Shown: positions 8,651 through 17,082 of the stretch, piece after piece
How the letters are laid out: every line of letters begins with the position of its first letter
Numbering within the stretch: the stretch's first letter is position 1
Assembly (NCBI RefSeq): GCF_018499875.1
Contig: NZ_JAHBAY010000020.1
Coordinates: 1 to 64,000 of the forward strand
Source: Kineosporia corallincola
GTDB lineage: Bacteria > Actinomycetota > Actinomycetes > Actinomycetales > Kineosporiaceae
Length of the DNA stretch: 64,000 bases
Direction of reading: 5' to 3'
The notes under the pieces: model-generated
What the model saw: only the letters and a program-made list of their open reading frames with translations
The model's database searches: none
Told to the model about the DNA's origin: nothing
Position numbers and translations under genes: made by a program

Positions 8651-10972
8651 GTGACGCAGGCCCGGAACATCTCGTGGACCGGGCACGTCCTCCGGCACGC
8701 CCCGGTCGCCGGGCTCGTGCTGTCCGCCGCCACCCCGCTGGCGGCGCTGGTGCCGGCCCGGGCCGCGGCCTTCCTCACCCAGTCGGTGAACTGCCTGCTC
8801 GCGATCTACCTGGCGACCGTCACGGTGGTGCTGCTGCGCCGCAACCTGCGGCGCGACATCGCCGAGGAGAACGAGATCCAGGTCTGGCGGTACCTGCTGC
8901 TGGGTGCGCTGATCCTGGCCGTCGCCGTGCTCGCCGGGCAGAGCGCGGCCCTGCTCGCGCCGGACGTCTACCCGGGCGGCGCCGACCTGGGCTGGATCGT
9001 GTTCACCGTCGGCTGCGTCACCGCCGGGCCGTTCTTCTACCAGGGGCTGGTGCGCTGGAAACGGGTGCGCACGGCGCTGGCCGACCCGGCCGATGTGCTC
9101 AACGGAGTCGGCGCCTGGATGGTCGTGGTGGCCATCGCCAATCTGCTGCACGAGCCGCACACCGCCGACGGGATGCTCGAGTTCTGGCGGTTCGAGGCGG
9201 GTTACGCGCTGATCGCCGCCGGCGTGGTGCTGCTCGGCTCGGTGCTGGTCATCGCCCGGCTGAGCGGGCTCGGCGCCGACGGCCGGGCCTGGCTGGTGGC
9301 CGCCGCGATGGCCATGCCGCTGCTGGTGGCGGTGGCCCCGCTCACCCTCGGCGAAGGGCCCCGGTCGTACCGGGCCGCCACCGCGCAGGGCCTGATCCTG
9401 GTCGCCGTGGCGCTGATCGGGCTGGCCGCGCAACGCCCGGCCCGGTTCTCCGAGGTACGGCCCGCGATGACCGAGTCCACCACTGCCGGCGCCCTGACCG
9501 TGCTGGTGGCCGGCGTGCTGGTGCTGATCCGGCAGGCACTCTCGGCGGAGCCCGACCACCTGGTCACCGGCCTGTCCGGGCTCGCGGTGCTGGGGGCCAG
9601 CTTCCGGTTCTTCACCGTCGTGCGCGACCTGGCGGTGCTGGCCCGGGCCCGCGAGGAGGCCCTGACCGACGAGCTCACCGGCGTAGCCAACCGCCGGGCC
9701 ATGGTGCTGGCCGTCGACCACGCCCTGGCCCAGGGCCGTCCCCTGGCGCTGCTGCTGATCGACCTCGACCGATTCAAGATCATCAATGACCGTTACGGCC
9801 ACGCCGTCGGTGATCGCCTGCTGCAAGACGTGACTGCCAGCTTCCGGCGGCAGATCCCGGACGACGGCCTGCTCGCCCGGCTCGGCGGCGACGAGTTCGC
9901 GGTGCTGCTCACCGGCACCGGCGCGCAGGACGCCGAGCGCACCGCCGATCGTCTGGTCGAGGCCGGTGCCACCTACCGCAGCCTGGACGGGCGTCCCCTG
10001 CGGGTCTACGCCAGCGTCGGCGTGGCCCGCAACGACGTGCCCGGCATGCCCGGGGTCGAGCTGCTGCGCCGGGCCGACGTGGCGATGTACCGGGCCAAGT
10101 CGTCGGGCGGCGGGGTCGGGCGTTACGACTCGGCCCTCGACGCGGCCGCGCAGGAGGAACTGGACCTGGCCGAGGACCTGCAATGGGTGTGCTCGCAGCC
10201 GTCCGTGGTCGCCGAGCAGATCAAGGTGTTCTTCCAGCCCCAGGTGCGTCTGCACGACCAGCGGGTGGTGGGGGCCGAGGCTCTGGCCCGCTGGCAGCAC
10301 CCGCGGCACGGCCTGCTGGGCCCGTCGCGGTTCATCGACCTGGTCGAGAACCAGGGCCTGATGGGTGTTCTCACCGAGCGGATGCTGCACGAGGCGGCCA
10401 CCCAGTGGCACCGCTGGCGGGCACAGGGCCGCGAGCTGCGGGTGTCGGTCAACCTCTCGGCCGGTTTCCTGGCCGAGCCCCGGCTGCTGGAGATTCTGGA
10501 CGACGTGCTGCGACGCGACATCGACCCGGCGCAGTTCGTCATGGAGATCACCGAGACCGGGTTCATGGTGGACCCACAACTGGCCGCCGGCACGATCCGG
10601 GCGATGGCCGAGCGCGGCTTCGCGATCAGCATCGACGACTACGGCACCGGCTACTCGTCACTGAGCTACCTGAACGACATCCCGGCCACCGAGCTGAAGA
10701 TCGACCGCACCTTCACCCAGCGCATCCTGCGCGACGACCGCACCGCGGCGATCGTGGCCGGCACCGGCCAGATCGCGCACCGGCTGAACATGCGCCTGCT
10801 GGTGGAGGGTGTGGAGGACGAGGCCACCCTGGCCGAGCTCGGTGAGCTCGGCTGCGACGAGGCCCAGGGCTACCTGTTCTCCCCGCCCCTGTCCACCGAC
10901 GCGTTCCTGGCCTGGCTGGAGCGGCACGAGACCGCGCTGGACTCCGCGCCCGGCACCGCCGTCCCGGCCTGA
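8651..10972 (+). CDS. membrane GGDEF-EAL protein
   Basis: A 773-residue bifunctional-looking cyclic di-GMP enzyme. The first 310 residues hold about eight hydrophobic segments, a multi-TM sensor of no named family. The GGDEF domain follows with an intact active site (LARLGGDEFAVLL, about residue 414). The EAL domain has GAEALARWQHP (about 540), MEITETGF, IDDYGTGYSS (about 662), KIDRTF and VEGVED, so all metal and catalytic residues seem present. It could therefore both make and break c-di-GMP. The GTG start has GGAGAG 5 nt upstream. It converges with a DUF5317 gene and a second GGDEF-EAL gene. Confidence 0.94.
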   Translation: MTQARNISWTGHVLRHAPVAGLVLSAATPLAALVPARAAAFLTQSVNCLLAIYLATVTVVLLRRNLRRDIAEENEIQVWRYLLLGALILAVAVLAGQSAALLAPDVYPGGADLGWIVFTVGCVTAGPFFYQGLVRWKRVRTALADPADVLNGVGAWMVVVAIANLLHEPHTADGMLEFWRFEAGYALIAAGVVLLGSVLVIARLSGLGADGRAWLVAAAMAMPLLVAVAPLTLGEGPRSYRAATAQGLILVAVALIGLAAQRPARFSEVRPAMTESTTAGALTVLVAGVLVLIRQALSAEPDHLVTGLSGLAVLGASFRFFTVVRDLAVLARAREEALTDELTGVANRRAMVLAVDHALAQGRPLALLLIDLDRFKIINDRYGHAVGDRLLQDVTASFRRQIPDDGLLARLGGDEFAVLLTGTGAQDAERTADRLVEAGATYRSLDGRPLRVYASVGVARNDVPGMPGVELLRRADVAMYRAKSSGGGVGRYDSALDAAAQEELDLAEDLQWVCSQPSVVAEQIKVFFQPQVRLHDQRVVGAEALARWQHPRHGLLGPSRFIDLVENQGLMGVLTERMLHEAATQWHRWRAQGRELRVSVNLSAGFLAEPRLLEILDDVLRRDIDPAQFVMEITETGFMVDPQLAAGTIRAMAERGFAISIDDYGTGYSSLSYLNDIPATELKIDRTFTQRILRDDRTAAIVAGTGQIAHRLNMRLLVEGVEDEATLAELGELGCDEAQGYLFSPPLSTDAFLAWLERHETALDSAPGTAVPA

Positions 10973-11532
10973 GGGCTACTTCGCCAGGAACTCGGCGAGG
11001 TGCGTGGCGTGGTTGCCGGCCCGCGTGAGCCCGCCAGCACCAGTACCCCCACACCGATCACGATGAGCACGTCACCCACGCTGAACACGTTGGCGAAGGG
11101 GACGCCCGCGGGCACCGCGAGGACGTCACCGAGCCAGAGCAGGTGCGGATCGGGCAGCACCGCCGAGTTCGCGAATCCGCCCGAGCGCTCCAGGCCGGCC
11201 GTGCGCGTCGCCCACTCCGACGAGGGCAGGGTGCCGCCGTTCACCAAGATCGCCAGCCCGTTCAGCAGGGCACCCAGCGCGATCAGCCAGATCCCCCGCA
11301 CCGAACGGTTCAGCCAGAGGAATCCGCCGGCCAGCGCGTAGGTCAGCAGATGCACCGAAACCCCAACCCGGCCAGGGAGTTCCGGAAAGACGGAGAAGAC
11401 CAGCACCTGCGCCGCCAGCGCCACCACGAGCAGGCCCCAGGCGCGGATCCGGATCTGCCCGAGCCGCAGCAGACTCCCCCCGGTCAACGGCACGAGCAGC
11501 ACCAGCAACAGGGCGAGAACCCCGACGATCAC
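10870..11532 (-). CDS. DUF5317 membrane protein, probable frameshift near its 3' end
   Basis: A membrane protein with four or five hydrophobic segments, starting VGVLALLLVLLVPLTGGSLL and containing LVNGGTLPSSEWA and LWLGDVLAVP, typical of the actinobacterial DUF5317 family (function unknown). The GTG start overlaps the stop of the upstream GGDEF-EAL gene by 4 bp. As sequenced, the frame runs on as a Ser/Thr/Arg-rich tail and overlaps the opposing gene by 103 bp. Adding one base in the C-run at 11030-11032 would instead give a tail NHATHLAEFLAK ending at 10976, just past the opposing stop. I think the natural protein ends there and that the sequence carries a one-base deletion, real or technical. 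Confidence 0.75.
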   Translation of the reverse strand: MIVGVLALLLVLLVPLTGGSLLRLGQIRIRAWGLLVVALAAQVLVFSVFPELPGRVGVSVHLLTYALAGGFLWLNRSVRGIWLIALGALLNGLAILVNGGTLPSSEWATRTAGLERSGGFANSAVLPDPHLLWLGDVLAVPAGVPFANVFSVGDVLIVIGVGVLVLAGSRGPATTPRTSPSSWRSSPQAGTAVPGAESSAVSCRSSQARNASVDRGGENR

Positions 11533-13700
11533 GCGGGTTTCTCCTGCGGGGAGGAATGCCCCAGGGCACGCACGGACGGCTCGATCCGGGCCAGCGCCTG
11601 GGTGGACTGCACCGAGGCGACGTCGTGCAACTGCCCGATCGCGTTCTCCCGGCGGTGGGCGTCCCACTCGACGATCCAGCGGTCGAACTCGCCGGCCGAC
11701 AGCGGCGCCTGCACGGTGTAGCCCTGAATCACCTCGCAGCCGAGAACTTCCAGATGACGCCAGGTCTCGACGTCTTCCACGCCCTCGGCCACCACCCGCA
11801 GCCCGAGGTTGTGACCGAGTTCCACGGTCGACTTCACGATGATCTGGTTGTTGTCGTCGTGGGTCATGCCGATGATGAAGCTGCGGTCGATCTTCAGCTC
11901 GTCCACCGACAGCCGCTTGAGGTAGGCCAACGACGAGTAGCCGGTGCCGTAGTCGTCGATCGCGATCTTCACGCCGGACGCGCGCAGCATGGCGAGCACC
12001 GCGACCGCCCGGTGCGGGTCGGTCATCACGGTGTTCTCGGTGACCTCCAAAGTGAGCAGCCCCGGCGCCACCCGGTACCGCTCCAGCAGGGCCTCCACCT
12101 GCTCGGGCAACCGGACGTCGGCCAGATGACGCACCGACAGGTTCACCGCCACCCCGATCCAGCGTCCCTGGTCCAGCCAGACCCGCACCTGCCGGATCGC
12201 CTGTTCCAGCACCACCAGGGTGAGCTGGGTGATCAGCTCGGTGGTTTCGGCCACCGGGATGAACACCTCCGCCCCCAGCAGGCCACGCTCGGGATGTTGC
12301 CAGCGCACCAGCGCCTCGGCCCCGACCACCAGGCCGGTGCGCACGTCGCACTTCGGCTGGTAGTACACGGTGAGCTGGTCACCGGCCAGGGCGTCGTGCA
12401 GCTGGGTGAGCAGCAGCAGCCGCTCGGTGGTGTTCTCGTCCTTGGTCGGGTCGTAGACGGCCACGCCACCCCCGTTGCCCTTGGCCAGGTACATCGCGAT
12501 GTCGGCCTTGGCCAGCAGGTCGGCGCTGCTGCGGGCGTGCTGCGGGGCCAGGGCGATGCCGATGCTGGCGCGTACCTCCAGCCGGATCCCGGCCACGCTG
12601 ACCGGCTCGTCCAGGGTGGCCGTCAGCCGGCCGGCCAGCTCCAGGGCCTGGCCCAGCGGCGGCGGACCGGCCTCCGGCAGCTCGGTGAGCACGGCGAACT
12701 CGTCGCCGCCGAGCCGGGCCACGGTCACGTCACCCGGCACCGCCGAGCGCAGCCGGTGCCCGATGTCGCAGATCAGCGCGTCACCGGCCTCGTGGCCGAG
12801 GGTGTCGTTGATTTCCTTGAAGTGGTCGAGGTCGATGAACATGACGCCGATCGCGCCGCCCTCGTCCGGCCGGTCCGCCAGCCTCTGGTCGAGCTGGGAG
12901 AGGAAGAACGAGCGGTTGGGCAGGTCGGTCAGGCTGTCCCGCCAGGCGTTGTCCCGGTGTTCCAGGGCCAGTTTGGAGATCTCGTTGACCGCCACGACCG
13001 GCACCAGCAGCAACGGCGAGAGCCAGAGCGAGAAGTCGGTGACCGCCAGGAAGACCGGGGCCATGGCCACCATCGAGCCGGAGATGGCCAGCTGCTGGCG
13101 CACATCAGCCCAGAGCCGGCGCAGGCCCGGCGGCCGGCCCGAGGCCAGGGCGATGACCGTGAGCACCAGCCCCATGTTGACCAGCAGATAGACAAAGGCT
13201 GCGAGCAGCGCGGCGGCCACACCAGTGTCTTTGAACGCCCCCGGCACCAGGAAGTCCTGATCGGAGATCAGGCAGTAGGCCCACCGGGCGGCCGCGGCCG
13301 ACAGCACGTACTGGGCCAGGTTGAACACCGGCCGGGACCAGTGCTTGCCACGTTTCAGGTCGTCGACGACCAGGGGGATGATCTGCGCCAGGATGACCAG
13401 GCCGATCGGGGCGACGAAGATCAGCGCGACGGCGAAGGTGGTCGACAGCGTCAGCACGCACGAGATGGCGTCGCGCAGCGCCACTTCCACCTGCACCAGC
13501 TCGCCCACGATGACGCCGAGCAGGAGCAGCAGCACCACGCCGCGGTGGATGCCGAACGTCGCCTGCTCGACCAGCACCGCACCGAGGATCCAGACCAGGA
13601 GCGGCAGGGCGAGCAGGACGACGACGGTCAGATAGACGCCGAGTGGCGTGACCGGCGGGATCCGACGCCGGAGCGTCATGGTGGACCCGGTGCCGGTCAT
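11529..13700 (-). CDS. membrane GGDEF-EAL protein
   Basis: A 723-residue cyclic di-GMP enzyme. About seven or eight transmembrane segments occupy the first 250 residues. Then comes GGDEF with an intact motif (ARLGGDEFAVL, about 330) and EAL with GAEALVRWQHP (about 461), VTENTVM, IDDYGTGYSS (about 582), KIDRSF and AEGVED. Both active sites look complete. I start at ATG 13700, preceded by GGAGGAAGGG; the longer frame upstream is Pro/Gly-rich and unlikely to be translated. It is translationally coupled to the DUF5317 gene. It resembles, but is not a close copy of, the opposing GGDEF-EAL protein. Confidence 0.93.
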   Translation of the reverse strand: MTGTGSTMTLRRRIPPVTPLGVYLTVVVLLALPLLVWILGAVLVEQATFGIHRGVVLLLLLGVIVGELVQVEVALRDAISCVLTLSTTFAVALIFVAPIGLVILAQIIPLVVDDLKRGKHWSRPVFNLAQYVLSAAAARWAYCLISDQDFLVPGAFKDTGVAAALLAAFVYLLVNMGLVLTVIALASGRPPGLRRLWADVRQQLAISGSMVAMAPVFLAVTDFSLWLSPLLLVPVVAVNEISKLALEHRDNAWRDSLTDLPNRSFFLSQLDQRLADRPDEGGAIGVMFIDLDHFKEINDTLGHEAGDALICDIGHRLRSAVPGDVTVARLGGDEFAVLTELPEAGPPPLGQALELAGRLTATLDEPVSVAGIRLEVRASIGIALAPQHARSSADLLAKADIAMYLAKGNGGGVAVYDPTKDENTTERLLLLTQLHDALAGDQLTVYYQPKCDVRTGLVVGAEALVRWQHPERGLLGAEVFIPVAETTELITQLTLVVLEQAIRQVRVWLDQGRWIGVAVNLSVRHLADVRLPEQVEALLERYRVAPGLLTLEVTENTVMTDPHRAVAVLAMLRASGVKIAIDDYGTGYSSLAYLKRLSVDELKIDRSFIIGMTHDDNNQIIVKSTVELGHNLGLRVVAEGVEDVETWRHLEVLGCEVIQGYTVQAPLSAGEFDRWIVEWDAHRRENAIGQLHDVASVQSTQALARIEPSVRALGHSSPQEKPA

Positions 13701-13836
13701 GCCACCCTTCCTCCCCGGACCGAACCGGATCCGGATCGTTCTCGGGCCGGTCGGGTCAGGTCCGGCCGGCCGTACGAATGGGGAAATGGGAGGCACGACT
13801 CCCGGTCAGCGTCGATCGGCGCGGTTCAGCGCACGA

Positions 13837-13935
13837 TCACCACTTGTACGGCGCGCCCACCACCATGGCCAGACTGACGAGAGCCGTCACGACACCGGCG
13901 GCCTTCACGTACGCCATTGCCTTCTTCTCGTTCAC
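13837..13935 (-). CDS. 32-residue single-span membrane microprotein
   Basis: A tiny leftward gene: Lys-rich start (NEKKAMAYVK) followed by one hydrophobic helix (AAGVVTALVSLAMVVGA) and a short PYKW end. A textbook AGGAGG lies 5 nt before the GTG start, much better than expected by chance. It lies 136 bp upstream of the GGDEF-EAL gene on the same strand and could be its small partner or an independent membrane microprotein. Function unknown. Confidence 0.6.
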   Translation of the reverse strand: MNEKKAMAYVKAAGVVTALVSLAMVVGAPYKW

Positions 13936-14130
13936 CGAAGCCTCCTCGTTTCCGACCGGACACCTGCCGCGTGCCGGTGCGCGGGCCGAGAGGACGGGGG
14001 TCCACGCCGAGCCACCCGTCGGCTCCTTGAGCAACTGCGTCCAGGACGCAATCCACCTCGACCGACCGATTATCACCACAATTGCCCCGATTTGGGTACT
14101 TGCATGACAGATACGCCGGTCTGGGCAGGT

Positions 14131-14151
14131 CGTGACGAAAAACTTGTCACG
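14131..14151. repeat. inverted repeat CGTGAC-N9-GTCACG
   Basis: Six-base arms around an A-rich 9-nt centre. It could be a weak terminator or an operator for the leftward microprotein gene. The spacing is wrong for a CRP site. Confidence 0.35.
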
Positions 14152-14196
14152 CCTTTAATATCGAACATCACGCGGTGCACACAGCGGCAAAACGCT

Positions 14197-14230
14197 GCGA
14201 CCTGGGTCACACAGCAATGACCCAGGTCGC
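14197..14230 (-). terminator. terminator hairpin after znuB
   Basis: Perfect 13-bp arms (GCGACCTGGGTCA and its complement) around an 8-nt loop, 14 bp beyond the znuB stop. On the minus strand a TTTT run follows shortly after. It likely ends the znuACB transcript. Confidence 0.75.
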
Positions 14231-14243
14231 GACTCGCCGTGGT

Positions 14244-15086
14244 TCACACGGCGTGGATACGGCTCCGGCCGAAGGCGATCGCCCGGCACGCCAGGTAGAT
14301 GGCGAAGGAGATGGTGGTGACGTAGGGGCTGATCGGGATGCTGCTGCCGAGGGCCAGCAGGATGCCGCCGATCATCGACGTGGTGGCGAACAGGATGCTC
14401 AGCACGGTCGCGCCCGCCGTGGTGGAGGCCAGCCGCACCGCCGCGGCTCCCGGGGTGACCACGATGCTCAGCACCAGCAGGGCACCGACCACCTGCACCG
14501 ACATCGCCACGACCAGGCCCAGCAACACCATGAACAGCAGCGAGAGCGGCCCCATCGGCACGCCCCTGGCCTGCGCCACCTCCGGGTCGGTGCTGGCGAA
14601 CGACAACGGCCGCCAGATCAGCAGCATGGCCACCGCGACCACCACCGAGATCACCGCCAGCCAGCTCAGGGCGGGCGTGTCGATGGCCACGATCTGCCCG
14701 GTCAGCAGGCCGAACTTGTTCGCCGCCCGGCCCTCGTAGAGCGCCAGGAACAGCACGCCCAGGCCGAGGCCGAAGGGCATCAGCACGCCGATCCAGGAGT
14801 TGCGGTCCCGGGCCCGCACGCCGAGCAGACCGATCAGCACGGCCGCCGCGATCGAGCCGACCAGCGACCCGGCCACCACGTTCAGCCCGAGCAGCAGGAA
14901 GCCCGAGGCTCCGGCGAACGACAGCTCGCTGATGCCGTGCACGGCGAAGGGCAGGTCGCGCATCACCACGAAGGTGCTGATCAGACCGCCGACGACGCCC
15001 AGGATCAGCCCGGCCAGCAGCGAGTTGTGCACCAGCGGCAGCAGCTCGGAGTAGTCGGTGAAGTTGAAGATCTTGTCCCAGCTCAT
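14244..15086 (-). CDS. znuB: zinc ABC transporter permease
   Basis: A 280-residue ABC-3 family permease of a high-affinity zinc (or manganese) importer. About eight or nine hydrophobic helices, with GISELSFAGASGFLLLGL near residue 51 and the SVQVVGALLVLSIVVTPGAAA block typical of ZnuB/MntB. The ATG overlaps the stop of the ATPase gene (ATGA). It is the last gene of the operon, followed by a strong hairpin. Confidence 0.92.
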   Translation of the reverse strand: MSWDKIFNFTDYSELLPLVHNSLLAGLILGVVGGLISTFVVMRDLPFAVHGISELSFAGASGFLLLGLNVVAGSLVGSIAAAVLIGLLGVRARDRNSWIGVLMPFGLGLGVLFLALYEGRAANKFGLLTGQIVAIDTPALSWLAVISVVVAVAMLLIWRPLSFASTDPEVAQARGVPMGPLSLLFMVLLGLVVAMSVQVVGALLVLSIVVTPGAAAVRLASTTAGATVLSILFATTSMIGGILLALGSSIPISPYVTTISFAIYLACRAIAFGRSRIHAV

Positions 15087-15928
15087 GACTGCTCCGCCGG
15101 TTCCACCGGTTCGGGATCGCCGTGGGCGTGCACCGGATGGTCCGGCACCCCGACGACGACCAGCTGGTCACGCACCCTGAACACGTCGACCGGCGAGGAG
15201 TACAGCCGGGTCAGCGTCTCCGAGGTCATCACCTCGTCCACCGGGCCGATCGTGAACCGGCCTCCGGCCAGGTACAGCACCCGGTCGACGTAGGGCAGGA
15301 TCGGATTGATCTCGTGGGTCACGAACACCACGCCGGTGTCGTGCTCACGCCGTCGCCGGTCCACCACGGCCGAGACCTCACGCTGGTGGTTCAGGTCGAG
15401 CGAGAGCAGCGGCTCGTCGCACAGCAGCAACCGCGGGTCGCAGGCCAGGGCCTGGGCGATCCGCAGCAGCTGCTGCTGGCCGCCGGACAGCCGGGAGGCC
15501 GGGGCGTCGGCGAACCGGCTCGCCCCGACCTCGGCGAGCGCCGCGTCGACGCGTTCCCGGCGCTGCCGCCGGTTCAGCGCCGGCAGCCCCCACCGGTGCC
15601 CGTCCAGGCCGTAGCCGACCAGGTCTCGGGCCCGCACCGGGGTCAGCGGGTCGAACCGGCGCTGCTGCGGCACGTAGCCGACCTCACGCCGGGCGTCCGT
15701 CGGCGGCTTGCCGAGCACGCTGATGGTTCCGGCCGAGAGCGGCTGCAACCCCAGCAGACAACGCAACAGGGTGGTCTTGCCGGAGCCGTTGGCGCCGAGC
15801 ACGGCGACGAACTCCCCCGGCCTCACCGTCAGGTCCAGGTCTTTCCAGAGCGGCTCGCCCGCGTCGAATCCCAGCGCGGCGCCGCTCAGGCGCACGAGTT
15901 CGGCGCCGTCCTCAATCTCGCTCATCAT
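15083..15928 (-). CDS. znuC: zinc ABC transporter ATP-binding protein
   Basis: A 281-residue ABC ATPase. Walker A GANGSGKTT (about 45-53), Q loop YVPQQRRFDPL, signature SRLSGGQQQ, Walker B LLLCDEPLL and the switch His in FVTHE are all present. The final 30 residues are acidic and His/Pro-containing (VHAHGDPEP), a possible metal-sensing or variable tail. ATGA overlaps on both sides couple it to znuA and znuB. Confidence 0.93.
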   Translation of the reverse strand: MMSEIEDGAELVRLSGAALGFDAGEPLWKDLDLTVRPGEFVAVLGANGSGKTTLLRCLLGLQPLSAGTISVLGKPPTDARREVGYVPQQRRFDPLTPVRARDLVGYGLDGHRWGLPALNRRQRRERVDAALAEVGASRFADAPASRLSGGQQQLLRIAQALACDPRLLLCDEPLLSLDLNHQREVSAVVDRRRREHDTGVVFVTHEINPILPYVDRVLYLAGGRFTIGPVDEVMTSETLTRLYSSPVDVFRVRDQLVVVGVPDHPVHAHGDPEPVEPAEQS

Positions 15929-16875
15929 CCGAGCGCCGAGGTTACCGCCTCGACGTTGGCCTTCATCCAGCCGACGTAGTCCTGCCCCTCGGGCAGGGTC
16001 TCCGTCACGCCGACCGTGGGCACCTGGTCGGTCTTGGCCTGGGCCAGCAACTTCTCGGTCTCGGTGCTGGTGGTCTGCTCGTTGTAGACGAACGCCTTCA
16101 CGTCGCCGGAGGAGAAGATCTTCAGCGTGTCGTTGAGCACCGACACCGAGATGTCGTTGCCCTCCTCGACCGCCTCGCTGAACGCCTCCGGGGTCTTGTT
16201 CTCCAGCCCCATGTGCTCGAGCAGGTAGAGCGGCACCGGCTCGGTGATCGCCACGCCCTCGCCGTCGTACTTGTCCTTGGCGTCGTCCTCGAGCTTGATG
16301 ACGGCGTCCAGCTCGGTGTTGAAGGCCTCGGCGTTGGCGGTGAACTCGGCCGCCTTCGCCGGCAGCGCCTCGCCCAGGTCGGCGGCGATCTGCGTGGCGA
16401 CCTTCTGCACGCTCTCCAGGTCGTACCAGACGTGCTCGTTGAACTCGCCGTGCTCGTGCTCGTCGGATCCGGTGTCGGAAGCAGCATCCGAATCGCTGTC
16501 CAGCCCGGAGACGTCGACCGCGTTGATCACCGCCGGCGAGGAGTCGGAGGCCTCCAGCATCTGGTCGATGAAGTCGTCGTAACCGCCGCCGTTCTCGATC
16601 ACCACGTCGGCCTTGGACACCGCCAGCTGGGTGCGGGTGTCGGCCTCGTAGGAGTGCGGGTCCTGGCTGGCGCTACTGATCACCGACGTCACCTCGACCG
16701 CGTCACCGCCGATCGTGGCGGCGATGTCGCCGTACACGTTGGTCGACGCCACCACGTTCACCGTGCCACCCGACGAGTCGGCCGAGCCACCGCTGCCGGA
16801 ACCACCGCAGGCCGACAGCCCGAGCACCGTCACGGTGCCGATCGCCAGGGCCGAGCCGAACTTCAACGCCACCAC
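15925..16875 (-). CDS. znuA: zinc-binding lipoprotein of the ABC importer
   Basis: A 316-residue cluster A-I solute-binding protein that captures zinc outside the membrane and delivers it to ZnuB. The signal peptide ends in a lipobox (LSAC, Cys23). The metal site is suggested by SQDPHSYE, the acidic His-containing loop DEHEHGEFNEHVWYDL and a later EHMGLE. The short Asp/His-rich loop is typical of zinc rather than manganese binders. I use the GTG at 16875 because GGAAGG lies 8 nt upstream; the next GTG (16872) is equally possible. A Zur-type box lies about 50 bp upstream. Confidence 0.93.
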   Translation of the reverse strand: MVALKFGSALAIGTVTVLGLSACGGSGSGGSADSSGGTVNVVASTNVYGDIAATIGGDAVEVTSVISSASQDPHSYEADTRTQLAVSKADVVIENGGGYDDFIDQMLEASDSSPAVINAVDVSGLDSDSDAASDTGSDEHEHGEFNEHVWYDLESVQKVATQIAADLGEALPAKAAEFTANAEAFNTELDAVIKLEDDAKDKYDGEGVAITEPVPLYLLEHMGLENKTPEAFSEAVEEGNDISVSVLNDTLKIFSSGDVKAFVYNEQTTSTETEKLLAQAKTDQVPTVGVTETLPEGQDYVGWMKANVEAVTSALG

Positions 16876-16924
16876 GACGCCGTCCTTCCGAAGAGACAAT
16901 CCGTCTGCCGATCGGCAGGTTACT

Positions 16925-16939
16925 TGAGAATGATCCTCA
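16925..16939. promoter_or_regulatory. Zur box upstream of znuACB
   Basis: TGAGAATGATCCTCA, an imperfect palindrome close to the actinobacterial Zur consensus (TGAAAATGATTTTCA as I know it). It lies 50 bp before the znuA start and would let zinc-loaded Zur repress the operon. It also lies about 145 bp from the DUF4230 gene on the other side. Confidence 0.75.
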
Positions 16940-17082
16940 GTAGCGTTTTCAAGCTATCAGACGATGGCTTTGCAACCCGAACGGGCGAACGAGCGTCAGT
17001 GGTGAGACGATCACGGTGGATCTTGTGAGTCGCACCATTCATGGCTATCCGGACAACACAGACAGGTAGGGGTGGAGGCGTC

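Larger units (their letters stand above)
13936..14243. other. intergenic stretch with two inverted repeats
   Basis: Between the microprotein start and the znuB stop. It holds the probable upstream promoter region of the microprotein, a CGTGAC-N9-GTCACG inverted repeat (14131-14151) and the znu terminator hairpin (14197-14230). No further gene is seen. Confidence 0.5.

Noticed and set aside
8618-10579. Long leftward open frame opposite the first GGDEF-EAL gene
   Set aside because: Antisense of a gene with intact catalytic motifs; its product is low-complexity His/Gln/Gly.
14131-14151. CRP site between the microprotein and znuB
   Set aside because: The half-sites are separated by 9 to 11 bases instead of 6.
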